From Fennellomyces sp. T-0311 (taxonomy: Eukaryota; Mucoromycota; Mucoromycetes; Mucorales; Lichtheimiaceae): a stretch of 64,000 nucleotides of DNA. The notes below the pieces were generated by a model. That model made no database searches, had not been told where the DNA came from, and worked only from the letters and a program-made list of their open reading frames with translations. Shown here piece by piece: positions 45,501 through 59,306 of the stretch. Within the stretch, counting starts at the first letter, position 1; the number at the start of each line of letters is the position of its first letter. Location: NCBI GenBank assembly GCA_025266875.1, contig JALLLT010000055.1:124001-188000 (forward strand), written 5' to 3'. Both the position numbers and the translations under genes were made by a program.

Positions 45501-48112
45501 TAAGAGTAACAAGCTACAGTGGGAAAAAAATAGTCCATGTTAAACCCATTTTCACATGCTTCTCCCACGTGATGTGCTTCGTGATATCACTTCAATGCAC
45601 ATACCACGTCAAAAAGACAGAATTATAATATATGAGTATCTTATATTGGGCACACCCAGTTTATTGCACATCTAGTCGATCCAATGCAGAGATAATGCAT
45701 CCTTTATCATCAAAGGATGACGGGTTGCTTATTAATGTGAGCGAATAGATTTAGCGGACGGACAAAATTGATCTTGAGTAACCTATCCGAGCCATCTAAG
45801 CGAATCCTAAAGCTGCGTGGCAAGATCGCACTTTTCGTACTATGGCAGCAATGAAATTAGGTCCTTGACACTGTAACCGATCGTGGCCATATCCAATATT
45901 CGAAACACAGGAGTATATATATATTACTGAGGGAAGTTAATTGCAAGTTTACGGATGGATATATACTCGTCACGGAAAAATGAGCTTCTATTGTGTATAC
46001 GTAGAAGATCTTACTTTTACTTAATTACTTTACTGTTAACCATACTGAGTGCGGCACTAAAACCATTGACACTTGTAACCGGTGAGTAAGCACATTCGTG
46101 AATGGCCGCGCTAGCCGGAGCTGGAAACGGTCTCAGATGGCCAGTCGTGTCGGTTGCTAAGAACTAGCGTTTGTCAACGACTAATCATTAATTATCTTCA
46201 CTACAGTACGAAGCCAATATACATATTTAAGTGTGAGATTAAGGCTATGATCTACCAGCAGCGATAGATTCGGTTATGTATGAACGAATAGAGCAATGTA
46301 CTCTTCAAGCTTGTATGTTCTGTGTCGAATTTAGAGATAGCTAATTAGTAATATATACTGCCCATTCTCACAAGTCACGTAACTTGGACGTGATAATAAT
46401 ACTGCATCTACTGAAAACAGTAGAGACTGGTTATCTTGTCTTTAGTTATAGACAGACAATCTTTTCATACGACGTAAACTGTAAGTAGTACATGTTTATC
46501 TAAGATCTATTTTAGGACATTGTATATTAAACGTAGTAAAGGGAAAGTTGATGATGATTTCTATGTAAATATTACATTATGATCAAACGATATCTTCTAA
46601 ATATCGCGGATATAGACGGATGACTATTTATGATCCTCCACTCTGTCACCTCGTCTTATTTCCAGATCTTTGTTTGTTCGATAAGGACAGCGTCTACTCT
46701 GCTGCTTACTAAAGTCAATATAATGTATCAACCTACAAATCTTCTCCCGGATTACCAGTTTAGTCATATAATATTTTGCATGCTTTCTGAGCAGCTGTGT
46801 TCCAGCTCAAACCATTCACACGTTGGTTATCTCTGTTCGAAATCAGTTTTCATCTATATTTTGCTTGTACCTCATCAAACGTAAACCCCGCAACAGTAAA
46901 TGTATTACTTATATGCATACTATCACGAAGTCCGAGAAGAAACCTTCACCTTGTTAGCTTCCGATCGGAACTTTTTTTCTCCTGGAAAATGCAGGAAACT
47001 AATGGCATGGTAGCTCTAGCCAGGAATAATAATATAAAAGTAGTATCTATCTACACACCACAATATACCTAATAAACTATTTACACATCCTGTTATACGC
47101 AAGTTTATACTACGGGATTTTTAAAACACTACTTCGTTGATACTCTGATTATGTCAGACTTTACGTGATGAGGTGCACCGTAAAGTTAAACCGGGTGTCT
47201 GTTGTAAAGTACCCTCAAAAAGATGTGATTTCAATTTTTATGGGTAGTAATATCAATCTACTTAGTCTGTGTAGTACCTTGAGTACAAGGGCCCAACGAT
47301 CATTAAATTAAATATACTAGTACCGATAAAAATATCTGTGCGACATCGTAGATGATCGTGTATGACCACAAGTATGAACGCATAATAACATTCTTTTGCT
47401 AGCGTAGGTGATGATTTGCGTCTTATTAGATCACCATATAAAATTTTTATGATATATGGACTGTTGCGCAATCGATAAGCACAAGATGGTTGAAATAAAG
47501 AGGCGTGCAGTCGACCTAGCTAATAGGAGCGGGGATCGAGTAGAAGAACCAGGAGGTTGAAACGCGCCTCGGAAAAAGATACTGCATTTGTAAGAAAACG
47601 ATCTTTCCGGCTTTCTGAGCACCTGATAAGCAATTTCTTATTCGCCTTTACTATAAAATGCTGGCATAAAAGTGAAGAATAAAAGGACATAAAGTATGTA
47701 TTATATTCCGTATGATTTTATATGATATCGAGGCCAGTCGCCTAGCAAAAATACAATAATTGGCGAAGCATAGCAATGGGACTGATACGAATTACCAAAT
47801 GGGGTAATACATGGGCGTCTAGCCTTGTGGGATGACAGAACCGGAGGCATTTCCGCTTCAAGCATTCCCAGAAGCCTGAATGTTATGTCTGTGTGTGGGT
47901 GTTGTTTATATGTTTATATGTTTCGGTGTGGGGGAATGTCTTTTGTACGCAAATATGTCTGCGTTGCCCCACCAACACATCACAGATAATCTATCAAGGC
48001 ACTGAAAAGGTAAATAGTACTCGTCTCTTACTCATGCATATAAATATGCCAACTCTGCGGCGATGCAACCCCTCTCTCTGAAACCTCCCGTTTCTTTCTC
48101 CCACGTTAAAAA
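45501..48112. other. Long AT-rich gene-poor region
   Basis: 2.6 kb between two divergently oriented genes. Short ORFs only. A small inverted repeat (CATCCTTT/AAAGGATG, 45698-45719) is present. No RNA gene or transposon is recognised. Confidence 0.4.
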
Positions 48113-48967
48113 ATGGTTATCTCAATTTTGCACTCGCTCCCACCTGTTTCCTCGTATCCCCAAGCATGTTGCTATGATCACAATAAGCTGATTGATGAAA
48201 AGCACTCTGCGCTTACGACAAAGCAATCAAAAAATTCTTCCCGGCCGTTGACAATGGCAGAACGTTCTGCGTCGGCTGATCCTTTTGTACATGCTGAAAA
48301 CACTTGGAACACATTTAATTCAGCTAGTTACTCGCTAATGGTGAAATCAATCCGCGACGTACTTCTTCTTTTGGTCGATAAAAAGCAGAACCACGCCATA
48401 TACGTTGCACAATCCGATCAAATGGATTCCTCGACACACTCTAACGTTACAGCAAATGTATCACCGATAGAGACCACCCCTAACCTTGCTGCCAATAATA
48501 ATTCACCAAACCAAAATCTTCAAGAAGCCGACCCCACAACAACCGACAACAATAAATCCATGACAGCAAGCAGAAACAATGAAGAAGATTCGATAATGGC
48601 TGTACCACTTCGACGAGAAACCTCCTCGAGACCAGATAACAGCGTTTGGTCCTGGTCAATGATTTCGAAAAGCAAAAATACTGATGACGACGAGGATCTT
48701 CCAATGGCTATTCAACCGGGTTTACCTGCGCAGCAGAAAAAGCCATCTTGGTCTCTCACACACTCATACGTTCGTGATGTACGGGTTAATTCAGCCGAGC
48801 TTCGAATGCTCTCAGCAGAACTAAACATGATTCGAGATTCAAAGATCACACGATCACTGAGGAGCCGCCGTTATCGCGGGAAGCGCGAAGATGACTTTGT
48901 TTGGGGCCGAAGGAGCTGTTTGAGGATCGTCCGTGTGGGGGAGTACATAAACAACGACAAACAGTAG
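48113..48967 (+). CDS. Orphan Ser/Asn-rich protein, unknown function
   Basis: Single open frame of 284 codons. The first ATG (48113) gives MVISILHSLPPVSSYPQACC; a later ATG at about 48254 gives MAERSASADPFVHAENTWNT and may be the true start, since the earlier part looks less protein-like. It contains a helix (SYSLMVKSIRDVLLLLVDKK), a long Asn/Ser/Thr-rich disordered part, and a basic C-terminus with LRMLSAELNMIRDSKITRSL and RRYRGKREDDFVWGRRSCLR. No membrane helix and no known domain. Even codon use over 850 bases and a defined helical C-terminal part support a real gene. Confidence 0.6.
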   Translation: MVISILHSLPPVSSYPQACCYDHNKLIDEKHSALTTKQSKNSSRPLTMAERSASADPFVHAENTWNTFNSASYSLMVKSIRDVLLLLVDKKQNHAIYVAQSDQMDSSTHSNVTANVSPIETTPNLAANNNSPNQNLQEADPTTTDNNKSMTASRNNEEDSIMAVPLRRETSSRPDNSVWSWSMISKSKNTDDDEDLPMAIQPGLPAQQKKPSWSLTHSYVRDVRVNSAELRMLSAELNMIRDSKITRSLRSRRYRGKREDDFVWGRRSCLRIVRVGEYINNDKQ

Positions 48968-51900
48968 ATACTTCTCTCAGAAAAACAAGCTAATTTTTCT
49001 CCCTCCACCACACTGAAACATTTCTTTATGCATATGGGCATCTTTACTCGTCATTGCTCGTGATAGCCCTAACCCCCTCTCATTACCGAAGTCTATTTCT
49101 TCCTTAATTCTCATTACTTTTTTTATGTACACCAAGTAAAAAGGTTTTCATTTTGTGTATAGCTTGCAATAAAAAGAAAAGAGACCTTAATAAGCAAACG
49201 ATAGCCCTATATCTCGTTTTAGTGATTTCATCACATCTACATACAGACCTATGCACGTGTGTGTGTGTGCGGGTATAGAATATAAGAACATTTGTTGTTT
49301 CAGCAGCAGATGATGATGTTATCTTTTATCGAAAAAAGTATGCAGCTGAAAATTCCTTGCCTTGCTGATAGAAAATCAAATAAAGCCAATAACATTGGCG
49401 TTTTCTGCCATACAGTTGTGATGGGTTCCGCACCTTCCAAATTACCCCCTCCCCAAAAATAGCAAACTTCAGCCGCAACCAAGCTTGGACCCACGCCCCA
49501 GACTAGGCTGCACCACCACGCTGCTTTGTTTGTAAAGAAAAATAACCTGCTTATATTATCGGTTGCCATTTCTGGTTGCTCGTTATCTCTAAAATTCCCT
49601 AAGGTACTATATTTTTTTATGCGCTTGCCCACTGCGGTCATAGACATCTTGAAACAGCATAGGTTGGTCATTCCTGGCTGAATTGTAAACGTCACTTGAA
49701 AGCTTAATGCAAAACGAATATGCAACTTCAGGAAAAAGTATGACCGCAGGGACAAATCTTAAACTTTTTTTTTATAAATGTATGCAAAAGAGATTGACTT
49801 TGACTTCCACCGTTCTTACAACGATATGCATTACTCGAGTATTGTGGGGAGCTATTGATCAGGACATCGATATTGAAAAAGTGGCACTTGCCTGTTTTGT
49901 GGCACGTGTGTACATGTGAGCCAAACGACATGACGGGATTATTAATGGACCTTTTTTAATAAATATATTGCGCAATCTGTCGGATCAACGGCTTGAAAAG
50001 TAACATACGTAGTGATAGAATTGAGTATGAGAAGAAATGACTCACTCTTTTGCCTTGGAGAATAAAAGTCCTTCAATACGAATCAAGTAATATTCTTCCG
50101 AAAACTACTCTGCTACAGACAAACATCGCCATGCATCGAATCCCGAAGGATGTTGGGTCGCGATTATCATCGGAGAAATGCATTGTTTTGAGGCAAACCG
50201 TTATCTCATTCGACTGTTAGCTGTTCGAGGTATATCTTATTTGCTGTCGCAGCCAACCCGATATCCCCCCCCACGGGGGACCCTGATAAAACTGTTTGTC
50301 GTCCGTTATCAACGCTATTATTGGCAAAAAAGTAGCTTCTTATCTTTCGTTTTACAGCATGAAAACTGTCAGAGACCTGGAATCTGAACGACCCAATGAG
50401 TATCGAGTCTCGGGTTCAGGATCTGTCAACAATTGATTGCGATTCAATACCAGTCTTTGTCTCGAATGATTCGTTGTTCTTCGTCACTTTAGCTTTCTTT
50501 CTTTTAAGTAGAATTGGTACTTTTCTGCTTAAACGAAATGAGGAAAACCGGTTTAACGAGTCCTTTAAATATATTTGAGATGTATATTACGTGAGGAAGT
50601 CTTAGCAATGATTTTACTATCTTGTGCAACTAAATCTCATTATTGCATCGCTTTTCTGGATTTAGCAAACTCATGGGGCGCCAGATGGTTCTGGCCAAGT
50701 GTGCATATAGAGTACTTTTTTTCGTTGATCTCAAATAGGGGTTGCCGACGAACCAATTATCATGTATTAGATTAGGGGATTCATTGCTTTAGGATCGCCC
50801 ACACTTACACACTGACGGCTCTACCTCGTGCACTCATTCCGAAGTGTTTTGATGCATTAACATCGTAAGATGTCAATTTCTTTGGTTACCAATATCTAAA
50901 CGCTCGCGCGATCAATTAACTGATATAAAGAATGTCAATTTTTCGATAGAAAAAGTTTTTTTTTTATTTAAGTTTACTCAAATCTATCTCCTTGGCTAGC
51001 TTTCAAATAGGCACCAAGATTTCAAAAACGGTATAATGCCATCGATACCCATTACTGTTTGGTATACGTATCAATGTAGCTCATATTTCATTAACCCTAA
51101 CGAAGGAGTATGGTGCCAGGGATAATACAGCTGCTACTATCAACGTGCTTATTCAGCGGAAAAAGGATTAGTTGCTTATGCAATTTGGAGTACGTGACAC
51201 AGATTCGCGATTGTTATCGTAAGTTGAGGCCATTGCATTGGATATGCGCAGTTTCAAATACCTACAAAGATCAATACTACTTCTTGGCAGCACATATCGC
51301 AAACAGAATACGTATATCCAGAGTGTGCAAGCAATCCTAGGCTGTTGATGGGTAATTAAATGGAATTCTCCGAGTGACAATTTGCACTATAGTTAAAGGG
51401 TTGCAAAGAAGTATTTTTCTCACGTCAGTTTTTAATGTAAATCTTTGCCGAAAAAATATATGTAGATTTAAACACATGTGGCGCAAAAATCTTCGTGTAT
51501 GTACGTGAAAGAAGATTGCGTTATGAAACGTAGACATCTTTACATAGGTATCATTACTTTTGCTAGTGTGACGAACTATCAAGCGTACGTGGCTCCTTGT
51601 CAATAAGCTGTATTTAATATCCATTACATATTCAAGTCACTTTGACAGCCCCTCAATTATTGACTACATAATAAGAAAAAGAATAGTTGAAAAGTATGAC
51701 CTGTCCCTATAGGTATGTGGTCGCTTCCTTGCTATATAAATATATACAATGAAAAGAGCTGACACCATGTCTGAAACATTCCTAGTAAGAAAAGACAGTC
51801 CTGTATAAATAGATGGTCTTTATAAGATAAAGATAGGAAAAGTGCTTTAGTAAAAAAGGGTAAAAATAAAAATAAGAATGAAAATAAAAGTTAGAATGAG

Positions 51901-53830
51901 AATGAAATTGGGATAATCACAGTATTGAAGAAGTAAGAGTAACTTGAAGCACACAAAAAGAGCAAACAAGACAAGTGCAAGAATGATAAAATGGCCCACG
52001 TACTCGATTTCTAATATGCACCGGAACGCAAGAAAAAATGGTACAACCTGAAAACTGGCGCTTAGGAGCCTATGAACTGCTAATATGTAGTCAGTAATAA
52101 ACTTATCACTACTCAGGACATATATTTAAGCTTCCAGTATATGTAATATAGCCAATAGTCATGTATATAAAGGTAATGCGTATACATTTACTGATAATAT
52201 CACTGCGATTTTGATGAATGAGGGTCGATATGCTAGTAGTACGTAACAGAGAAAACATATAACACCAATTATAGCGGAATCATCAGATTATCAGCAAAAA
52301 CTATGTAGTTATCAGTATACGTATGTTACTCGTTTAATGGACAAATCAAAGAATACAAACATAAATGCGGCGATCTTGTCGGTTATGAATACCACTTCGG
52401 AGCGCCGATGTTTTTGCATTCCCGATTGCCGTTGACGCCATTGCTAAATATAAGTTGCGGTTTCTTACTAGTTATTTTTAGTAGTTGATGACTACGGTGC
52501 TTGACTAGACAGCCATGGTTACGAACAGATTTCTGTTGTCTCTATAGGAGACAACTCATATATCACTAGGTAATAGTTGCTGAATAACAGCTTTGGATGC
52601 CACTTGTTCATTGAATGAACCGAAGCCTTAGAGTAATGTCAATGCTGTGAATAAGGAAACAACAAAGGCGATCGACCAAATGTAAAAGAAAAAAAGAACT
52701 GGCGGAATTAAAGTTGACCAAAGGATGAAGGTGTAAATCTTAAAGTTCTGTGGCGTTTTTTCGACCCATATAGGCTGATAAACTAATATATCAGAATGGT
52801 TATCCAAACATAATGAAAAGCTGAAAGCGAGCATCGACTCCTCAAAGCTCAACTCGGAGTATTAACGCAGTGAAGCATGCGTGATCGGCCACAGTATCAT
52901 CACGTTTTCACGCCCTCAGGCTTGCGTGAACGAAAAGTACGTACAGGCAGTTATGAAGGTCTTTCGCTGCATATCCAAATAACGTGATAGTAACGCCATG
53001 TTCGTTTCTCGTATTTGCTTCATCTGCCTTTCCCAGCTCATGCGTCTGAATTAACACACCGTGTTATCGACATCTAGTACTGTCGCGACGCAACATAAAC
53101 AAGGAGTATTTTACCACGACTGAGGCCTTTGGGCACATTCCTACTTAGCATAAGTAACTGATATTACTACCCTGCGACGGGGTAGTATTAAAACTTGCTG
53201 CCTTGATTGATTGTACTTTCGAACTTGAAAAAAATTAATAAAGTTGTCTAACAAATTTTACCATATCAGCACTATCTAAAAACTGCATGATTTGGATTAA
53301 GTGTTCAGCTTGGGTCACTAGAGAAATCAGTTCTGCTTCGCCATGTGTTCTAGTCCGCCATCGTAGTGCTCATAGAGATATATTCTTAAACAAGTCGTGC
53401 TAAGGCAGTGCTATGATACTTGAAACAAGGCATGTCCATGGTATCATCATAGTAATATATTGAAAGGATATATTTAGCCTAAAATTCCAGTTTCCATGGA
53501 AGGAGGACCTCGGCTATGAATATCGATCATGCTGATACCGTCTGCCATAAGCGGACCAGCTGATCCCGGGCAAACTACATATGGTATCACGGCAATAGTT
53601 TAGACAGGGGGAGTATAGATTAAAACGCGTACTTTCGGTAAGCACGTTGAGGGTCCTCCCTGACAATGGGCCCGATCGAGTAATAATAAAGGAGCGGACC
53701 GCAGGAATTCCAATTGTCGGACGATGCTGTTGCTTGTACGACCCGGGCGCAGTGTTACTGTTGAGTCGTACCTTTTTTAACCTTTTCCACTCTGGTTGAA
53801 CGGAACTTCCCTAGTTAATGTTCTACAAAG
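48968..53830. other. Long AT-rich gene-poor region
   Basis: 4.9 kb. The longest ORFs are 49300-49755 (minus; no family, poor start) and 52628-52852 (minus; 74 codons with two hydrophobic stretches, WSTLIPPVLFFFYIWSIAFV and neighbours). Neither has splice or homology support. A purine-rich tract is listed separately. No transposase, reverse transcriptase, tRNA or terminal repeats are seen. Confidence 0.4.
51851..51913. repeat. Purine-rich low-complexity tract
   Basis: The plus strand is almost all A and G with interspersed T, as degenerate AAAATAA/GAATGA units over about 60 bases. It could be a decayed minisatellite. Confidence 0.5.
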
Positions 53831-56800
53831 ATGGCTGAAGTTCCCACCATCTCCGTTACGAATCCAGACATGGAGAGTCAAGAACTCAACATGAGAAGCC
53901 CTATCACTGCGTCACCACCCGGATCGCCTACTGTTTTTGACGTTGTGAAGAACATGGAAGCGTTAGACAGAGATGATATGTACGAAAGCGACCCGACCAC
54001 GAGCGATGAACCGGAAGCACCAGCACCCGAAGAGGAACCAGAATCAACTGAAGAACCCACCGTACCTGAACCTCAGCAACAACAGCCAAAGGAATCCGAG
54101 GACGATCAGCAAGATCAGCAACAAGATTCACCAAGCATTCGAGAATTCTATCGCAACAAAGCTGTTCTTCTCACCGGCGCCACAGGCTTTATCGGCAAGG
54201 CGCTTTTGTGGAAATTGCTTACACTCAATGTGCAAAAGATCTTTGTTTTGTTGCGTACGGTTCAGCGTCGACCCGGCGCAGCGTTTGAACGTATCAAGGA
54301 AGATATATTAACCAACAAGGTACGCCGTGGAGCGATCAGAAAGCAGGAGTGCTGGTCGATAACTCATAAGACGATCGCATGATAGGCATTCGTGGCGTTG
54401 CGCCGATCCATGGGACCAACACTTTTCGACAGAATGATCAAAGAAAAAGTATGCGCGATCCAGGGCGATTTAGCTCTGCCGGGCCTTGGTCTATCAGACG
54501 AGGATCGCAAGACGGTGGTAAAGGAGTGCAATGTTATTTTGCATTGTGCTGCAACCGTCGATGGAAATGAACGGCTTGATATGGCTGTTAAAGTAGGTAT
54601 CGTTGAACGGAGGCCAGCAAGGAGGTTTGAGCGGTATTAACGAGATGGCAACATTCCAGGTCAACGTACTGGGAACGCTCGATCTCCTCGAACTGGCGAA
54701 TGAATGTATGACGCTATCTGCATTTGTTCATCTGTCGCCGTTGCAGTCTGCCGCTGGATCTGGAGCTGAGGACCGGCTCCTTCCTATCCCGGGTGAAGAT
54801 CCAGAAGCCATCCTTTCATCTATTCTGTCTTCCAGTCTCGAAGGTAACGAATTCACATAGATCCGCTGCCAGGCTACTAATTCTGCCGCAGATCTTCCCA
54901 ACCTTTTCGACGAATATAAGCGAAACTACCCCGACAGCTATTTACTGTCCAAGTCCTTGGCCGAACACATGATCGTCAGCGCTGTTGAAAGAAAGCGGAC
55001 AAACGGCAGCTTCCAATATCCACTCGCCATCATGCGAAGCAGTCCCGTCGGCCCAAGTGCGAGCGAACCCTTGGTTGGATGGGTACGTTTTAAAAAAAGA
55101 TATGATTTTATACCGCACGTTGATCTGACCACCTGTACAGGCCGATGGTGTGAATGGCGCGAACGGCACGTTGCTTCTGACGGGACGAGGCGTACGAGTT
55201 ATCCAGCCTGGAAGTGGGAATGCAAATGCGGATATTGTGCCTGTAGACTTTGCTGTGCGGATGATTCTTGGCTGCGCTGCTACGATCACCCAGCCATCCA
55301 CCGACTTTGATTCACCGATTCCGGATGTGGATGCATTTAACGAGCAGCGCAGCAGTACTCCAACGCCGTCCACTTCCACATCACCGACAGCAGCCACCGG
55401 CCCTGCTATAAGGGACTCCGGTTCATCAACCGAGGAACAGTCTTCAGCGTATCATTCATCGATGGAAAGCCGTCCCTCCTCAAAAACATCCGTACGCGTC
55501 AGTACATTGGGCCCTATGGGCTCTACGTTCCCTTACATGTACCATATCACCACCGCTAACCTTCGATGTTTGCCATGGCGAATCGCGTATGAGTCCATCC
55601 GACAATACTGGACAAAGGCCACCAAGGTCACCTTACCGCCGAGCAGCTACTACTTCACATCCGGGGCCGGTGGTCTGAACCGTGCACGTACCGTCATGAA
55701 CTCCATCCGATCCTATATGGGCAACAGCAACAGCTCAGTGACATCTTCACCCGCAGCAGATCGAGCCAACAAGAAGCGGAATTCACAGCAGCGGTTAAGC
55801 AGACAAATCGACAAGGCAACCAAGTTGTCGTTCACCATGAAAACGTTCTACAGACCAGCAACGAGTACCGTGGATTCTAATTCCATGGGCTTGCGTCGCC
55901 ATCTGCAATCGACCGAGTTGGACCCGTATGCGCTTGTACCGGAAGACGCAGATCACGGTTTCTGGATGAACTATTTCTTAAACGCAAGTTACGGGATCCA
56001 TTACTTTATCTGTATGGAACCCGATCTGCGACTTCCGGTACCACTTTCCGGATGGAGCTGTGCACTGCAATCATATGACTATACTCAAGGAAATGACAGC
56101 GTCCGATTGATTGATCGACCTGCTCAGAGTGCCATGTTTACGGCTGATCAAATTGACCGTCGTCTTGGCCGTATGGTGGCACAAATCAAGAGCACACTCG
56201 AAAGCACTTCGCCAACAAGAACAGCCCAGGACGATGAGCGATGGCTGGGCGATATGGATGATACTTTGGATGACTGGTGCCAAGACGGTGCCGTGTTCAA
56301 TTCGGATAAAGAAGTTCGAATGGTTTTGGGTAAATGGCGCAAAAAGATCGGCAACAACGATGACCGCGTCAAGATCGTCGTCTTGAACGACAAGCGCGTC
56401 AATCAAGCCATCAACCAGGTTGGTGCTAATGCTGGCGTATGACGTGCATGTTCTTACAGAGTGATCACAGATTACACTAAACGCCGGTGTGCAAAAGCAA
56501 ACTGCAGCGAACGAGGCCATGGTATGACGATGCCATCATTTCCGGTAACAGTACGACTTAACGGTTCTTTTGCTCTAGAAAATCCTTGTGCGCATGAGTG
56601 AACGTACGCAGTTACAGTTCGTTTGGTTCGCAAGCTACTTCCTGAAGCGCCTTTTCGATGACATGTTTGACAATGTCCGCATACAGGAAGAAAGCATTCG
56701 ACGCGTAAGTTACCGCGTGAAGGCACCGAAAAACAAAGGCTGATTGTTCTGACAGATTCGTGCAGCCACGCTGGGTAAACGAGTGGTGTATGTCCCGGTG

Positions 56801-59306
56801 ACAAAGAGTGTTTTGGACCCGCTTTTGGTTTGGTACATTGCTATCCGGTACCATCTTCCGGTGCCTGCATTTGCCTGTGACGAAGGTATGCTGGGCTCTT
56901 GCATTAGATGTGAACATAGGGTCGCTGACGCTTTGCATCATGCAATAGGGCTTGGTCAACTCGGCCCACTCTCCGATATCTACCGCCTTTCGGGCGCCTA
57001 CTATGTTAAGCGAGACAAGCAGAAGCGCTCCCCACTGAATACTGCGGTGATGGCAGCCTACACCCAGGTGCTCTTGCGAGAGCACGGCGCGCTGTCACTG
57101 TGTATGGAAAAGTCTCGAAGTCGGACAGGCAAGTACCAAGAACCATACGATGACGGACTTATCGATATGGTCGTCGAGTCCACGTTGCAGTCGAATCAGC
57201 CCCGTTCGCCTGCAGTGTCACGTGTCGCTAGTCTGGAAAGCAACAACAACAGCCCACCTGCATCGCCCGATACACCCAGCTCCATAGGCAGCCCTACCAT
57301 GAGCATCGACAGCACCACCGGAACTCCTCGCAAAGTACACAAGGATGTCTTCTTCGTTCCAATCAACATCACATATGAGAATATGCCCGAGCTATCGTTC
57401 CTTCTCGAAGCTTTGCTCGATCAGCATCAGCCGGCAAACAAGCAATCAAGCATGTCGCCGCCACCCACACAAGGCTTGATGCGTCCTAGCGAAGCCAAGG
57501 ATAGGCGCAGCAAGGTTTTGGAAGGCGCCGATGCACAGAGAAAGTTTGGGCGTGTGCTGCTGGGCATTGGTCCGCTTGTGAGCGTGCAAGATGCGGCAGA
57601 TGACCTGAACCGTTCGAGCGGGTAAGCAGATGCTCTTAACGAGAAAGGCGTTATATTGATACCTGGTGGGTTTTTGCATGATATAGTGGGGCCATTAACG
57701 AAAGCGACGAAGAAGCACTTGTAAAGAAGATCACCAAGCAAATTCAAACAAACCAGCGCAAGGCACTGATTGTATCACCCGTGTCACTCGTGGCCAGCAT
57801 TGTTCTCTATGGGCGAGCGACGGGCGGCGTGTGCTTCGGTAATGCACGGCATTTATGGAAGGTGTACGTATGACTAAGGCTTGCAAAACAACAATAGGAA
57901 AAATGAAAGACATGGCAGAGTGGCTGCGTGCCGAGGTGATCATGCGAGAGTTCCAGATTGACTGGCAAGGTGAGATCGAATGAGTACGGTGCTAAATCGT
58001 GAGCTGACAATAGGCAAAATAAACAGAGGGCGAGGATGTGGATGCAGTTGTACTGTACGCTTTCCACCTACTGGACGAAACTAAAAACATCATCATCGAA
58101 GGCAAAGAGATCATGGACGATACAAATGTTCGCGTGAACGACCATGCTGATAACGTCATGACGCTGTCGTATTATGCCAATCAGGTAACTAAGCGTCGGT
58201 GTTTGGAATCATGCCTATGTTGACCATTCCACAGGCAATCGATGTGTTCCTGTTGGACGCATTCTTTGCGGTGGTGTATCTCTCGTTCACCGAGGCGAAG
58301 GTGACGGAGGACGAGTTCATGGATCGGTTCCGTTTCCTTGCCCAGATGTTAGAGCGCGAGTTTGTCCTAACGTGGGATATCGACAAGGAGTTCAATGCTG
58401 TGCTTAGCACATACGAAAGTCGCAAGGTGATACGACGGTGTATAACCGATGATGGCCAGCCAAGCTCTCAACTGCTCCTTGCGGCCAATATGGAAAGCAA
58501 TCCTGTGCGATATGAGCAATTGATATTTCTGGCCTCCTTATTATACCCGACCATCGACTCGTACTGGATCACATCATGCTCGCTCTCAGCACTCGAAGCG
58601 GTGCCCATGTTACCCCGCAGCATTGTGCCGCTTCTGTCGCAATGGATTGCCACGCATCTGATCACCGGACGCCGCACCATCTACCGCGAGGTCCTCTCCA
58701 CCGAGTCGAGCCGAACAGCCGCGGATGTGTTTATGACGTTAGGTTTCCTGACCGAAGTGCAGGCCAAGGAGAAGCTTTCACCCGATGCTCAAATTCTGCT
58801 GCATGAACTTGGTATTCCCACGACCGAGATGCTGATCCAGCTCTCGGGACAGAGCAACGAAGCTCCCCAAGAGATGGTTTCGCCGGTGGATCCCGAAGGA
58901 ATGATGGTAAGGAGCATACAGATGAGAAGAAGCAGACGATATGCTGAGTGATTGCGAACTATAGAAAGCGCTGATGGCGCAGATACAAATGAACCGAGCC
59001 AACTCCAATATGGCGGACCTGTGCCAGCAAATCGACACATACCGTTTGGGGTCGGTATCGCAACGAGAAACGTTCCAGAATAAGCAGGTGTTCCAGAAGT
59101 GCCTCAAGCAGATCAAGGGCATCCTCCAGGCAAGCACGGCCGGGTTTGCAAAGAAGCGCCAGGTGGAGCTGCCGGAGAACGAGGAAAAGCTCGTGCAACT
59201 TGTGTATGCGCTCCGCACGAGCAGTGCACCGAGCCTCGATCGATCGTCGTCCCAGCAGGGGCGTGCGTTGCGTAGAATCTCGGAGGCTTACAACTTACGG
59301 CACTAG
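53831..59306 (+). CDS. Fatty acyl-CoA reductase fused to PlsB/GNPAT-type acyltransferase
   Basis: Fourteen exons give 1,574 residues with canonical borders. After an acidic Pro/Gln-rich head, a fatty acyl-CoA reductase domain starts: Rossmann motif LLTGATGFIGKALLWKL (about 112-128), NVLGTLDLLELANE, active-site YLLSK (Tyr310, Lys314), and the reductase hallmark EPLVGWADG and IVPVDFAVRMILG. A Ser-rich linker and a helical region follow. The acyltransferase half has motif I VPVTKSVLDPLLVWY (Thr858, Asp863), motif II YRLSGAYYVKRD, motif III MEKSRSRTG (Glu939) and motif IV FFVPINITYENMP, then a PlsB-like C-terminal tail. Motif I lacks the catalytic His of HX4D and motif III has Lys for the first Gly. 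The reductase looks active; acyltransferase activity is doubtful. Such a pair fits ether-lipid synthesis (fatty alcohol plus acyl-DHAP). The C-terminus (AYNLRH) is not a PTS1. Confidence 0.88.

Noticed and set aside
45698..45719. Inverted repeat CATCCTTT-N6-AAAGGATG
   Set aside because: Short arms in AT-rich DNA and not near a gene end; likely chance.
49300..49755. 151-codon minus-strand ORF
   Set aside because: It starts without a good ATG context, is poor in protein-like features and includes low-complexity sequence; no family recognised.
50260..50285. C-run followed by G-run (CCCCCCCC ACGGGGG) as a possible terminator-like hairpin
   Set aside because: No gene ends here and fungal nuclear genes do not use such terminators; it is simply a GC-rich patch.
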